Assembly: GCA_954871525.1 (NCBI GenBank)
Contig: OX940869.1
Span: 24,580,001-24,644,000, forward strand
DNA from: Parietaria judaica
Lineage: Eukaryota > Streptophyta > Magnoliopsida > Rosales > Urticaceae
DNA length: 64,000 nucleotides
Reading direction: 5' to 3'
The notes beneath the pieces are model-generated. The model was not told the DNA's origin. It saw only the letters and a list, made by a program, of their open reading frames with translations, and searched no databases. Position numbers and translations under genes: made by a program. Shown one piece after another: positions 21,830-32,652 of the stretch. How positions within the stretch are numbered: the first letter of the stretch is position 1; every line of letters begins with the position of its first letter.

Positions 21830-22031
21830 GGGATAATTGCGGCATAAATCCCTAACCTTTAGTCAACTGGGGCGGCATAGCCCCAACCCCATTTAATAGC
21901 GGCGGAAGTACCAAAAGTTGAACTCCGTTAATATTTAACTACCATCCGTTAGTCGATGGTGACGTGGCGACCGACCCTCACCCACGTGGCTGCCACGTTA
22001 GACGCGCGTCATAATGATAATTGAAAAATAA

Positions 22032-22104
22032 TTGGCGCCGATGGGATTCGAACTCATGCCATGAACCTTTCACCAACACACCCTTGCCACTAGACCAACA
22101 CCAT
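22032..22104 (-). repeat. tRNA-like segment in the left arm
   Basis: The minus strand reads TTGGTCTAGTGGCAAGG (A-box-like), then a GAGTTCGAATCCC B box, ending GGCGCCA. A mirrored, more diverged copy sits at 23006-23083 on the plus strand (GTTGGTCAAGTGGCAAG ... ATTTCGAATCCCC). It is SINE-like or a captured tRNA fragment, not a functional tRNA gene. Confidence 0.6.
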
Positions 22105-23005
22105 ATTCTGTTAGACTATAGTGAAAATAAGAATTTAAATATAACGAAATGTCTTAATAACTAATAATTTTTGCGATCACTTTGCTTGACTTTTTTTACT
22201 CGGGTTCGGGTTAACTTTTTTAGACTTGGCTCGAGTTGACTTTTCGCCACGGTTTTGGGTTGACTTTCTCGGATCGGCTATGAGTTTTTTTTTTCCAATC
22301 TCGGGTTGACTTTGTTGTCGACTAGAGTTGATTTTATGTGTCGGTCTCATGTTGACTTTTTTTTTTACGGGTCCGTGTTGAATTTTTTGGGACAATGACG
22401 GATTAAATTTTTTAGGTCGGTCTCGGGTTGACTTTTAGAGACCGGCCCGAGACTACCAAAAAAAGTCAACCCAATACCGCCTAAAAAATTCAACCCGATA
22501 CCCTATAAAAATTCAGCGGGAGACCGGTTAGAAAGGCCAACTCGAGTCGACCCTATAAAGTCACGCCAGTCTCGTGTAGACTTTTTTAAGCCGGTCTTGG
22601 GTTCAATTTTTTGGGGCCGGTACCGGTTTAACTTCCAAAACCTCCCTAAAAAGTCTACCTGTTACCGGTCTAGAAAAGTCAACCCGAGACCGACCTAAAA
22701 AAGTTAATCCGTCATTTTCCTAAAAAAGTCAACACGGACCCCGTCAAAAAAAAGTCAACACGAGACCAACATGTAAAAGTCAACTCTAGTCCACACAAAA
22801 AAGTCAACCCAAAACCGGCCCGAAAAGTCAACTCGAGCCCAGGCCTATAAAGTTAACCCAAACATGCATAAAAAAATAAACCCAAGCTCGGTCTAAAAAA
22901 TTTAACCCGAACCCGAGTAAAAAAAGTCAAGCATAGTGATCGCAAATTGTCACTTATTAAGATATTTCATTATATTTAAATTCTTATTTTCACTTTATTC
23001 AAACA

Positions 23006-23083
23006 TAAAATGTCGTTGGTCAAGTGGCAAGTGTATGTTGATGAAGGCATGATGGCATGATTTCGAATCCCCTCAGCCCTAAT
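23006..23083 (+). repeat. tRNA-like segment in the right arm
   Basis: This is the inverted partner of 22032-22104, with A-box-like and B-box-like motifs about 45 bases apart. The B box is degenerate (ATTTCGAATCC). Confidence 0.55.
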
Positions 23084-23328
23084 TGTTTTTCAATTATCAG
23101 GATAATGCAATGATGACGTCATGATGACACTGGGCTGATGCGCGTCTGACGTGGCAACCACATGGGTGAGGGGGTCGGTCGCCACGTCACCATCGACTAA
23201 CGGTTGGTAGTTAAATATTAACGGAGTTCAACTTTTGGTACTTCCGCCGCTATTAAATGGGGTTGGGGCTATGCCGCCCCAGTTGACTAAAGGTTAGGGA
23301 TTTATGCCGGAATTATCCCTTATTATTA

Positions 23329-24675
23329 ATATCTTTACAGGATAACTTGAATTTCAATCTACTTTCCAAAGTCCAGCCCAGCCCAGCCCAGCCCAGGCCC
23401 GTTTCCATACTTTCTTGGATTTCAATCTACTCTTATCATTAACACAAGTACTCTCAAACTATGTACACAGTTCAAATATATATATATATATATTGGTAAA
23501 AGTACTTAAGATTTATTAAATGTGGCGAGCATATTTCCATTCACTTTTGTATAATGCTATTAAATAATACTTAAGAAACAATGTAACATCTTCATTTATT
23601 TAAGTCGACGGAAAAAATTTGAATAAATTCATGTGTCACATTTGTTCACTTTGGGTAAATTTTTTTAAAAAATCCCTGCCGCTTTATTTGGTCAAAAGCT
23701 GGGCACTTTTTCAGTAATTATCCTCAATTTTAAACTCAGGTACTTAAGTACATAGTCTGATTAAATATATATACAATTAAATATACTCTTTTCTTTGTGC
23801 TGTTAATATGCACAATTTGAGGGTAAAACCGTAACAGTAATACTAATATTTGCACTTAGATCCCTGTAAGTTGTAGGGGATCCACTAAAAAGAGAAAAAA
23901 AACAAACTTTGTAATGAGAGCCCACATCTTTTTCTCTGTATTTGTTTTCTAGTTAATAAATCTTTTAATTTTAGTTTGTGTAGAAGATATCTTCTGTAAT
24001 AAAGAGTTAAACTATATGTGCAAGTGTATTTTAGTCTCGCTTACGTACTCTCTTAAACATTTTATTTTTTTAGAACTCATAATTGCCCTTCATCATAATT
24101 ACCGGCATATGTACCAACTCTTTTGCTAACATTCGTCTTCCTTGGCGCAAACTGTCCGTGTTTTGGCGGGTTCATGTGTCGCGGGTAGGGCAGAAAATTA
24201 GTACACGGACCGGAAGTGTCCGGATTTATCCCGGTCACAAATCATTTGTAGAAAAAAAAATTCCGAAAAATATAGTTTTTAAACTAGGATGTCTCGGTTC
24301 CCAGATTGAGAAACAATCACGACGAACGGTGCATAATATTTAAGCAAACAACGGTATTGGCATGTTGATCCGCAATTATCTCTAGGAATGGGATTAGAAT
24401 TTGCAGCCAAACTTGTACGTTACACTGAATATATATATACATACATATATATATATATGTGTGTGTGTGTAAATCAACATATTAGTATGATTTACATCCG
24501 CCGTCGCTGTAGTTGGTCGGAAGTTAGGAACTTTTACTATAATTATCCCAATTATACCTCTATATACTACAGTTAAGTTTAAAATAAAAAAATACCAAAA
24601 AGACTTTGAAGTTATTTTTTTTGTTTTTCACTCATTTAATTTACCATGGATTGCAAGACTGGTATGTGCTAAAAC
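23329..24675. other. AT-rich intergenic DNA with transposon scraps
   Basis: No gene was supported. A run of CCCAG repeats lies near 23373-23395 and short TA and TG repeats near 23478-23493 and 24430-24470. A fragment near 23680-23735 (TTTATTTGGTCAAAAGCTGGGCAC) resembles one near 26332-26370, probably Mutator-type MITE remains. Confidence 0.45.
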
Positions 24676-25949
24676 CATGGCGTTAAATGTCGCGAAATCC
24701 GGTCGGTATGCCGCCAGCTTGTCCATTGTCGCTGGATTGTGGAATGACATCTCATGCCCACCGATGTCTGTGGAATGACATCTCATGCCCACCGATGTCG
24801 TCTTCCACAATGTCGATGGCATGTCGCTGGAATGCCTATTTTTACAATTTTACCATGGAAATCCAACTTTTATAGCTAATTTTTTCATTTGCGGCAGAAA
24901 AGTGGATGGAAATCCAATCTTGTTAGTATATATTTTCTAGATTTTTAATTTAGGGTTCTTTTTTGAAGGTTCAGTTTGAATTTTTTGTTAAACCCGTGAT
25001 TTAGGGTAGGGGATAATTTAAAGTATGCCGCGTACAAAGTTGATAAAGACTATTTTAAGTATTGAATTTGAAATTCCCGAAAATCAGGGTTGGGATAAAA
25101 AAAATCTTCAATATACCGATTACAAGTCCTGGTTACACCTCCAACTAATCTTATCAATCAAAATAAGAATTTTTTTTAATAAATGATATTAAAAAAATAT
25201 CGATTATGATATTCTAACGATAACAAGTCATAGCTCAATCAAAAATAAATAAAAGGAATTTGGGTTACAAGCTTCAATAAAAACTTCCAATATTTTGCCG
25301 CCCAATAATAAGGTTGATTAAGTTTGCGTTGTTTGAAGCTTCTCCGCCGCCTGAGTCTCATACACCGACAACATCGCAGCCATTTTCGTAGAGAGTTGTT
25401 GACTAGTATTTTCTCCTGTCGTTTGCTTCTCTAAACGACATCCAATTTTATTTTGCTCGGTGAAAGGGCAAGAAGGTCATAATGTCTCGTTTCTTACTTA
25501 TTCGTGTTAAATATCGCGATATTCCAACGACATTCCTCGTCGTTTCGCGGTCTTTTTATCTTTTTTTTTTTCGAAAATCCATGCGGCAAGTGGTTGGAAA
25601 TCCAAATGTAGTTTTTGTGAAGGAATTTTGCGAAAAATGGTTGGAATTTCGCTTAAAACTATATTTTTGGTGGATTTCAGCAAAAATACCAATTATGTCT
25701 TGTATTTATTAAATATTTAGTTTTGAACCTATATAAATATCTTGCTTAAATACTCAATTTTTTTTTTCCAGAATATCCGTTGAAATCCCCATCGGCATGC
25801 GGTATGCCCAAGGAAAAAAGTGCGGTATATTCAACATGCGGCATGCTTTTTTTTTTAACGAATTGCCCATCGCCATACTCATCGACAAACGATATATCCG
25901 TAAAATGAAAAATATGAAACGACATCGGCAAGCGACATTTTAAACCTTG
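24676..25949 (-). mobile_element. Relative of the CAAGG hAT family, ends uncertain
   Basis: The right part (25690-25949), in reverse complement, matches 1060-1310, including a CAAGGTTTAAAATGTCGCTT end at 25949. The left end near 24676 (CATGGCGTTAAATGTCGCG) resembles the other terminus of the 1060-2120 element. No 8-bp target duplication was found, so the left boundary is tentative. It may be two fragments. A 29-bp unit around GGAATGACATCTCATGCCC occurs twice in tandem at about 24740-24800. Confidence 0.5.
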
Positions 25950-25957
25950 ATTCATGC

Positions 25958-26631
25958 CATCAATTTGTTAAGATTAAAGATAAAGTCCATATAAGATCAA
26001 AAAATAAAGGATATTCCTAATACAGGAGATATGTCCAGTTTCAACTTGCAAAACTTTTATACGATAAATGATCTAATTGCTCGTCTTATTATATAATTTT
26101 TTTGTCAAATACTATGCGCAAGAGATATTGAAATACTATATACGTTCTGCAGCTTGCCAACAATAATATTTTTATTCTTTGATTAAATACATTTTGCACT
26201 AGAAGATTTAGTGGGTGTAACATGTTACGAAATATTATGGCTATTATACAAGTTGAATTGGACGGATAAAATTAAATTTTATTGACTTTTGGTGATCTTA
26301 TTCCTTATTATTTTTAGATCCGCCTAGAGCTTTATTTGGTCAAAAGATAGGCACTTTTGCCGTCATTGTCCCAATTATAACTATCTTCAAAATAATTCAA
26401 AATCGTCTTGCTATAAGTTTTAAATGTTGTTTTATGGTGTATAAAGTTTTGAGGAACCAAAATATAGTCTTGCCGTGAACGGAAGAATCGTTTTTTGATT
26501 TTTTAAACTTTTTTTTACCATAAAATGAAATTTGAAGTATGTTGCGTACAAAAGAAATACTATGTAATACTTTTGCCGCAAATCTCCCTATAATTATTAT
26601 GAAGGATCAAGAATATTATTGTAGCTACGTG
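25958..26631. other. AT-rich intergenic DNA
   Basis: No gene was recognised. A MITE-like scrap (TTTGGTCAAAAGATAGGCAC ... GCCGTCATTGTCCC) lies near 26332-26372. Confidence 0.45.
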
Positions 26632-26919
26632 CATAGGCGGAACCAGGAAACCGAGAGAGGGGGGGCTCAAAAAAAAAAATCTTGGCTTTGGGCCTAATAA
26701 CAATTAAAAAAGTGTTAGGGTGGCTGACTTCTAATTTATTAAAATTGTATTTGGACTTGGCTTTGGGCCTAATAACAATTAAAAAATTGTTAGGGTGGCT
26801 GGATTTGTAATTTCATAGGGACTTACACGTGTTATTTCCTTGAAGCTAATAGGAATTAGAAAAGTTTTGGGGTGGCTTCAGCCAAAGCCAAGGTATGGTT
26901 GACCGTGCTTCCGCCTTTG
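26632..26919. mobile_element. hAT-type MITE inserted in the CLP1 pseudogene
   Basis: The left end is CATAGGCGGAACC. The right end, read in reverse complement, is CAAAGGCGGAAGC. An exact 8-bp target duplication, GCTACGTG, flanks it (26624-26631 and 26920-26927). Inside, a CTTGGCTTTGGGCCTAATAA block occurs twice about 73 bp apart. There is no coding capacity. Confidence 0.82.
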
Positions 26920-27379
26920 GCTACGTGGATGTTCATGCCATACTTGATGGTGGAAGGAATCGGGCTAAAGCTTCATCTTCTGATGCATTAAATCGTACTT
27001 GTTCTTCATGCCGTATCGTTTTGTTTTCCAAGTTCTCGAATTAATTTCCTTATTCTTGCTGCATTAGAATGGAAAATTCTCGATTTTTTTTTCATTCTCC
27101 CTAAAAAAATGGAAAATTCAAGCAAATATAGGATCACATGGCTATGTTATTTGAAGCTTTCTAAAGTTGAGCAAATTGTGTTCAGGTCCTACTGATTCCG
27201 GTAAGAGTACCTTGTCGAGAATGCTTCTTAGCTGGGCGGCCAAGCAGGGCTGGAAACCTACCCTTGGATATCGGTCAAGGAGCTATCGCGATTCCGGGAT
27301 GCATTGCTGCGACTCCTATCAAAATGCCCATTGATCCCGAAACGCCCTTGGTTTACTTCTACGGACACACAACTCCTAG
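26920..27379 (+). pseudogene. CLP1-like polynucleotide kinase pseudogene fragment
   Basis: Two exon remnants are recognisable. The first, about 26922-26987, reads YVDVHAILDGGRNRAKASSS. The second, 27186-27379, keeps a TTCAG acceptor and an AG|GTAACT donor, and encodes the P-loop GPTDSGKSTLSRML followed by WAAKQGW. After a frameshift it continues with LDIGQGAIAIPGCIAATPI and PLVYFYGHTTP. These match the ATP-binding N-terminal half of CLP1/CLPS3, the RNA 5'-kinase-like subunit of mRNA 3'-end cleavage factor. The first exon loses its frame after SSSDA. The second has a deletion before LDIGQG and is short between MPIDP and PLVY. A hAT MITE interrupts the first exon. No later CLP1 exons were seen, so it is dead. 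Confidence 0.85.
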
Positions 27380-28398
27380 GTAACTTATTCGGGAAATAGA
27401 TTTTTGTTTTAATACAAGGATGCATTGAACTGATTCCATCTAGGGGTGAAAATTCTCAACCGGACACTGGTTTAGACACCAGAAATTGTACCATTGGGAA
27501 ACATTACTGAGAAAATCTGGGTTTACCGTAAAAGACCGGTAACCGGTTCAAACAAAGCTCCCGGGTTTTGTTTGTACTCGCACAGGCTACATGTTTTCAA
27601 GAAGTACTAACATACCTTTTTTACTTTAAAAAAACCCAGAAACCGGGGACCGGTACTGAAAATGCCAAAAGAACCTGTTGTCGGTAATGGGCAATGCTAA
27701 TGTATTGCGAGTAATATCACATGTTTGTTTCAGTAATAATGTGTGAAAGAGCTTTCTCAAATATAATACTACGGTTTGCTCGTCCGAGCAAGAAGCTACA
27801 AATCCGAGCTTTCTCAAATCCGAGCAAGAAGCTACATTGAAAGACTTGAATGGTCTTTAAAAATAAAAATATAATACAGCCGTTAATGTTTTAAATTATA
27901 AAAAGTGGATTAAATTTATTCGTATGTTTAACAGATATTTGCAGCAAAAGCACCACGAAGTAGCTTCTTGTACGAGAAATATTTCAAATATAATTTTTTT
28001 CGTGATAGAAATTTCAAAAAATTCAAAAAAGTCTTGCCGTAAGTTTCAAAATTTATTTTTATCGTGGCAAAGGTCTATAAAAACAAGAAAATTAGTCTTG
28101 CAGAAAGTTCCAATTTTTTTTACGGAAGAATCAATCTTTTGTTTTTAATTTTTTTCACAATAAAATAAATTTTGAATATAGTTAAAGATATTTTGTAGCG
28201 TTTTTACCACAAAGATCCCTAAAATTAATATCAAGGATTAAGAATAGAATATTATTACAAACAAAATACACAAACCATATCAAATTAAAATGTATCAACT
28301 TCGATGGGCCCATTGGGCAAATATGCCACGGTCACGGCCCACGACGACCTCCGATGAGGCACTCTCTAGAGACTCTTCAGCTGAACTTGCCACGTAGA

Positions 28399-28430
<32 letters not shown>

Positions 28431-28532
28431 AAAAAATTTCTTTTCTTTCTGTTAGACGACGAGCAAGCATTGCAACGCTGCAACGGTATATAGATACAGT
28501 TATATATATATCTATATATCTATATATATTCT
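27380..28532. other. Intergenic DNA with hAT-like scraps and (AAAT)n
   Basis: The sequence near 27442 (TAGGGGTGAAAATTC) and the CCGGTAACCGGTT-like blocks around 27535-27650 resemble a hAT terminus and subterminus, but no second end was found. An AAAT tetranucleotide run lies at about 28398-28430. No gene was found. Confidence 0.45.
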
Positions 28533-28540
28533 CTATAAAT
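28533..28540 (+). promoter_or_regulatory. TATA box of the glycine-rich gene
   Basis: CTATAAAT lies 66 bases upstream of the ATG at 28606, leaving room for a leader of about 35-40 bases. AT-rich repeats precede it. Confidence 0.6.
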
Positions 28541-28605
28541 ATATACGTCACTCACTTATTAGCACACTCTCACTTTGAATTCCCGATCTCTCAAGAAAAC
28601 ACGAA

Positions 28606-29034
28606 ATGGACCCTCTCAGCTTCCTCGATAGCGCTCAGAGAAGACCAAGAACACCATCCCCACCGTCTTCCGGCGATACGTACGTGGCTCAGGGAGGGAT
28701 CCGCCACCGAACCTACGCCCTGCGATCTTCCGGTCGGGGTGGTGGTGGCGGTGGCGCTAGCGTCGGCGTAGCTCGGAGTGGAGCGGCGCGCGGTGGAGCT
28801 CGCGGTGGTGGTGGAGTTCGCGGTGGCGGTGGAGCTCGCGGTGGCGGTGGAGCTCGCGGTGGCGGTGGAGCTCGCGGTGGCGGTGGAGGGATTCAGGTGG
28901 GAGGAGCCGCGGCAGGCGGCAGCGGCGGCGGTGGGGCGAGGCCTGCGGCTCCGATCGATCTGGCCGAGGCCAAAGAGAAGGTTAAGGTCATAGTCGATGC
29001 TCTGATCGAACAGCTATTCGAAATTTTCATGTAG
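28606..29034 (+). CDS. Small glycine-rich protein, function unknown
   Basis: A 142-residue ORF with an ATG in a good plant context (ACGAAATGGA) follows a TATA box at 28533. The N-terminus (MDPLSFLDSAQRRPRTPSPP, then RHRTYALRSSGRG) is polar and Arg/Pro-rich. Residues about 43-115 are Gly-rich, with repeats of ARGGGG encoded by an 18-bp minisatellite (about 28790-28890). The last 27 residues (from APIDLAEAKEKVKVIVDALIEQ) predict an amphipathic helix ending FEIFM. Composition and codon use differ sharply from the AT-rich surroundings. I do not recognise the family. It could be a regulatory or RNA-associated small protein, but nothing visible shows that. Possible polyadenylation sequence follows near 29085. 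Confidence 0.6.
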   Translation: MDPLSFLDSAQRRPRTPSPPSSGDTYVAQGGIRHRTYALRSSGRGGGGGGASVGVARSGAARGGARGGGGVRGGGGARGGGGARGGGGARGGGGGIQVGGAAAGGSGGGGARPAAPIDLAEAKEKVKVIVDALIEQLFEIFM

Positions 29035-30282
29035 TTTCTGACTCCGGTTTTGATGTAATGGGGAAATGATACAAGTGTCATTATGAAATCAATATTAGAA
29101 GCTCATATCATCGTTTCTGTTTCCAGCTTTCCATCTTCGAGTTTTTCGCTCTGATATTCGTCTCTGTTTTCTTTTGGTCTTCGAGTTTTCGCTGTTTTCT
29201 TTTGTTCTTCGCTCTGATATTCGTGTGGCTCAATGATTCGCGTTTTCGCTCTGATGTTGGTCTTGTTTCCAGTTGCATTTCATTTGTTCTTCTACTTTTT
29301 CGATTTGGGCTTGAGAGCTGAGAAATCGTTTTGATTAATACCGTTTGCAGTGATGATGTAGGAGTAAATTCTTCAGAGGATTTTTCCAAGGAAAATACAA
29401 TGAAGTTGGCTTTTGATTAATATCGAGGTGTATTAATCTGTCAATAAAACTTAATTTGGGTATTTTTGTCATGGTTTTACTAAGTTGGCTTTATGTCATT
29501 ATATTTCTAACAACTTTGGTACTTTTACCACTAATAGATATAATCTTTATCACTAATGAAGTGGAGCATTGGATCAATCCTCATCGACGGCTTATACCAA
29601 ATCAAACAGCCAAGCTAGCAGTAGCAAACGACATCACCTCAAACCACAATGCGCATAGTGGGTTTATTATTCTTGGCCCATGGGCCTTCTCAGAATTAGG
29701 ACCCTTTAAATCCTCTTATTTGCCAACTTTTTTTTTTTTTTTTTGACATTAGCTATGCTTTTTATTTTTATTGACTATCTCGGGTGTCTTTTTCGTATTT
29801 ATATGATTTTTATTGCGTTTAATTTTTATTTTTTGTTTCTATTTTTTTTTTGAATGGGATTTTTTTGTTTTTGTTTTTTTGTTTCTATTTTAACGTCCCT
29901 TTTTTAGGTGCGGTAACCTTGAATGACTCCGCCTCTGGTCCCGACCCCAATTGCATTTACGAGACTAATAAAAATACGCATCAGTATTAAATTAATTATA
30001 TTTTACAACAATAATTATAAATATTAAAATATCAGTTAATGTAATATAGTCAAACAAGATATATATTTTCATTTGCAAATTTAGAAAACAACGAATTCGC
30101 CAGTGAGCAGCACACATGACACAACACAAGTCCAACAAAATGCATGGCATTTGGCCACAACATTAAGGATATTTTAAAATTTTACATTAATATTCAACAA
30201 TTTAATATGCGACTTTTTTTGTCCATTAAGGATATTTGTCCAATTTACCACGTGGCACTTACATGATATACAGAAAAAAATT
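29035..30282. other. Intergenic, T-rich downstream region
   Basis: Begins with the likely 3' untranslated region of the glycine-rich gene. TTCGCTCTGATATTCGT-like motifs are repeated between 29140 and 29260, and poly-T runs occur near 29730 and 29840-29880. No coding sequence was supported. Confidence 0.45.
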
Positions 30283-30400
30283 GGCGAAATAGGGAATCGA
30301 ATCCACGCCCTTGTCCTCAAACAAGAGTCTCCAACAATTTATGTCCTCAATAAAATTCATGACATAATTTTGCAAAAATAAAAATTTAATTACAGACATA
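30283..30400 (-). repeat. Left arm of a decayed inverted-repeat element, tRNA-like
   Basis: The sequence GGCGAAATAGGGAATCGAATCCACGCCC-type and its continuation are inverted at about 31975-32090. The minus strand carries a GGATTCGATTCCC B-box-like motif. The MITE at 30588-31578 lies between the two arms. Confidence 0.55.
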
Positions 30401-30587
30401 TTATGTAAATGGTTTGTCAAGTAGTACAGTAGGCTTTGAATATATATTCAAGGATTTTTAGTTTTTAATCTTCTTTTAAAAGCTTTCCTATAAATGGCAT
30501 ACGTTTACAAAATAGAATTTTAAAGTGACATGATTTTGTTGTTTGTTTATCACTAAATAATAAGTAGCTAATATTTCAATTTTTATA

Positions 30588-31578
30588 GGGTAAACTGCGG
30601 CTAATGTACCCAATGTTTGATCTTCTGCGGATTATGTACCCAATATTTATTTTCAACGGCTAATGTACCCAATGTTTGATCCGTTAGATATTTTCGTGTT
30701 TTCCGTCACTTGACCGTTAGAGAGTTATCCTCCTCTATATGTACACTTTTCGTATTTTTGACATAACTCACTCATTTTTTATCCAAAATTTATGCACGAC
30801 CTATGGTTGGAAAGATACGAGATAGATCTACAACTTTGGTATTTTAAGTTTTGTAAAATCAGTTTTAGAAAAATACGAAATTTCAAATACAACGTAAAAC
30901 TGGACATTAGTTTAATGCAAAATATTTGTTTCGAGCAAATTTTAATATACTTAATGACTTTTTAAGATGAAATGTAAAACTAAAAAGTTGTAGATAAACT
31001 TTTTATCTTTCCAACGGGTGTTTATTTATAAATTTTAGACAAAAAATGAGTGAGTTATGTCAAAAATATGAAAGATGTGATGCGAAATAATCTTTCATAT
31101 TTTTGACATAACTCACTCATTTTTTGTCCAAATTTATAAATAAACACCCGTTGGAAAGATAAAAAGTTTATCTACAACTTTTTAGTTTTACATTTCATCA
31201 TAAAAAGTCATTAAGCATATTAAAATTTGCTCGAAACAAAAATTTTGCATTAAACTAATGTCCAGTTTTACGTTGTATTTGAAATTTCGTATTTTTCTAA
31301 AACTTATTTTACAAAACTTAAAACAGTAAAGTTGTAGATCTATCTCTTTTTTTTCCATCCATAGGTCGCGCATAAAATTTGGACAAAAAAATGAGTGAGT
31401 TATGTCAAAAATACAAAAAGTGTGTATATAGAGGAGGATAACTCTCTAACGGTCAAGTGACGGAAAACACGAAAATATCTAACGGATCAAACATTGGGTA
31501 CATTAGCCGCCGAAAATAAACATTGGGTACGTAATCCGCAGAAGATCAAACATTGGGTACATTAGCCGCAGTTTACCC
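30588..31578. mobile_element. Perfectly bounded Mutator-type fold-back, near-complete palindrome
   Basis: It begins GGGTAAACTGCGGC and ends GCCGCAGTTTACCC, with a 9-bp target duplication ATTTTTATA (30579-30587 and 31579-31587). The two arms, about 490 bp each, are inverted copies that meet around 31075-31095 with a loop of only about 15-20 bases. Within the arms GTACCCAATGTTTGATC and GAGTTATGTCAAAAATA blocks are mirrored. There is no coding capacity. A transcript would fold into one very long hairpin. Confidence 0.9.
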
Positions 31579-31587
31579 ATTTTTATA

Positions 31588-31974
31588 TCTCTGCAAAATT
31601 CTGTTACCGTTCAAGTTTTAGGTACTTAAGAGACATGCAAATTTATTGAAATATTGGGTACTTAACTCATAATAAACAAATAACAATGTTTTTTTTTTTT
31701 TTTCGAAGCAACAAATAATAATGTTACACTCTCTGAAAATACCATTTTATGCATACATGCTGATAGAGCATATACTTTAAGACAACTACATTTGACAAAA
31801 AAAAAAAAAAAGATTTCTTTCAACAATTGCTATGTTAAATTAAATTAACATTAACATCCATTAAAAAAAAAATTAAATTAAATTAACATGACTAGCAGCC
31901 ATTTGTAAAATGTTGCGAAGATTGGGACAAATTAATGTGGTAGGGAATTATAAATTTTTGTATTTGCAAGAGTA
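31588..31974. other. AT-rich intergenic stretch
   Basis: Poly-A and poly-T runs near 31690, 31797 and 31862. Nothing else was recognised. Confidence 0.45.
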
Positions 31975-32385
31975 TGTCTTGAAGAGCTTGTAGCTTATTG
32001 GTGGAGACTCTCTTGTGTGAGGTCAAGGGCGTGGATTCGATTACCTATTTCGCCAAAAAAAATTCTACATATTATGTAAGTGCCAGGTGGATAGGCCCAA
32101 AATATAATTTGGGTACTTTTGTCACCACTTTTCCATTTAAGTATAGGTGGAACTCTGTGACCAAATTTCAATTAATCATATTATTTAAGTGCCAGGTGGA
32201 TAGGGTTTACACAAACGCTGACGTGTCTTGTATATGTGGCAAAAAATAAATCCATGTCAGCAACGAAAATTTGGACTGGTCAACTCTCTAAAACGTAATT
32301 TGGGTACTTTTGCCACCACTTTTCGACTTTGGGTATACGAGGAACTGTCTAACTAAACTTTAAGTATTTTTGCCGTCATTATACA
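31975..32385 (+). repeat. Right arm of a decayed Mutator-type element, tRNA-like segment
   Basis: A tRNA-like stretch (TAGCTTATTGG A-box-like, GGATTCGATTACC B-box-like, about 31983-32046) is followed by sequence resembling the 3618-4079 MITE arm (GGGTACTTTTGCCACCACTTTTC, AAACTTTAAGTATTTTTGCC, GTCATTA). It ends near 32385. A TAAGTGCCAGGTGGATAGG block is repeated at about 32077 and 32186. The left partner is 30283-30400; its outer end is missing. Confidence 0.55.
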
Positions 32386-32652
32386 CTATCACTCATCAAT
32401 AACGTTTTTGTAACAACTATATCTCAATGCTCATTTAGTTTGTTTTCAGTTTAGACACTATCACTCATTTGCTATCAATAACGTTTTTGTTTTCCAGTAT
32501 AGACACTATCACTCATTTACTAATGCATTGCTAAAGTTATTTTTTTTTAAATCAAAATTCTAAAAAAATTAACATTTGAACATGTCTAATCTATATAATA
32601 GAATTGTTTTGAGAAAATTTTATCTATCATGTTTTATATAAATATATATATA
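32386..32652. other. AT-rich flank of the copia element
   Basis: Includes a local duplication of CACTATCACTCATTT-containing sequence (about 32389, 32456, 32504). There are no genes. Confidence 0.45.

Larger units (their letters stand above)
21830..23319. mobile_element. Mutator-type fold-back element with 9-bp target duplication
   Basis: It begins GGGATAATTGCGGC and ends AATTATCCC, and is flanked by the 9-bp duplication TTATTATTA (21821-21829 and 23320-23328). The arms are inverted almost to the centre, so the whole 1.49 kb is nearly one palindrome. The outer arms contain tRNA-like segments (22032-22104 and 23006-23083). The inner arms are packed with GTTGACTTTTT/AAAAAGTCAAC blocks. No transposase was found. 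Confidence 0.88.

Noticed and set aside
27738..27765. CERAFS-like peptide resembling a hAT transposase dimerisation motif
   Set aside because: Only about seven residues match, the surrounding frame is broken and repeated, and no other transposase sequence is near.
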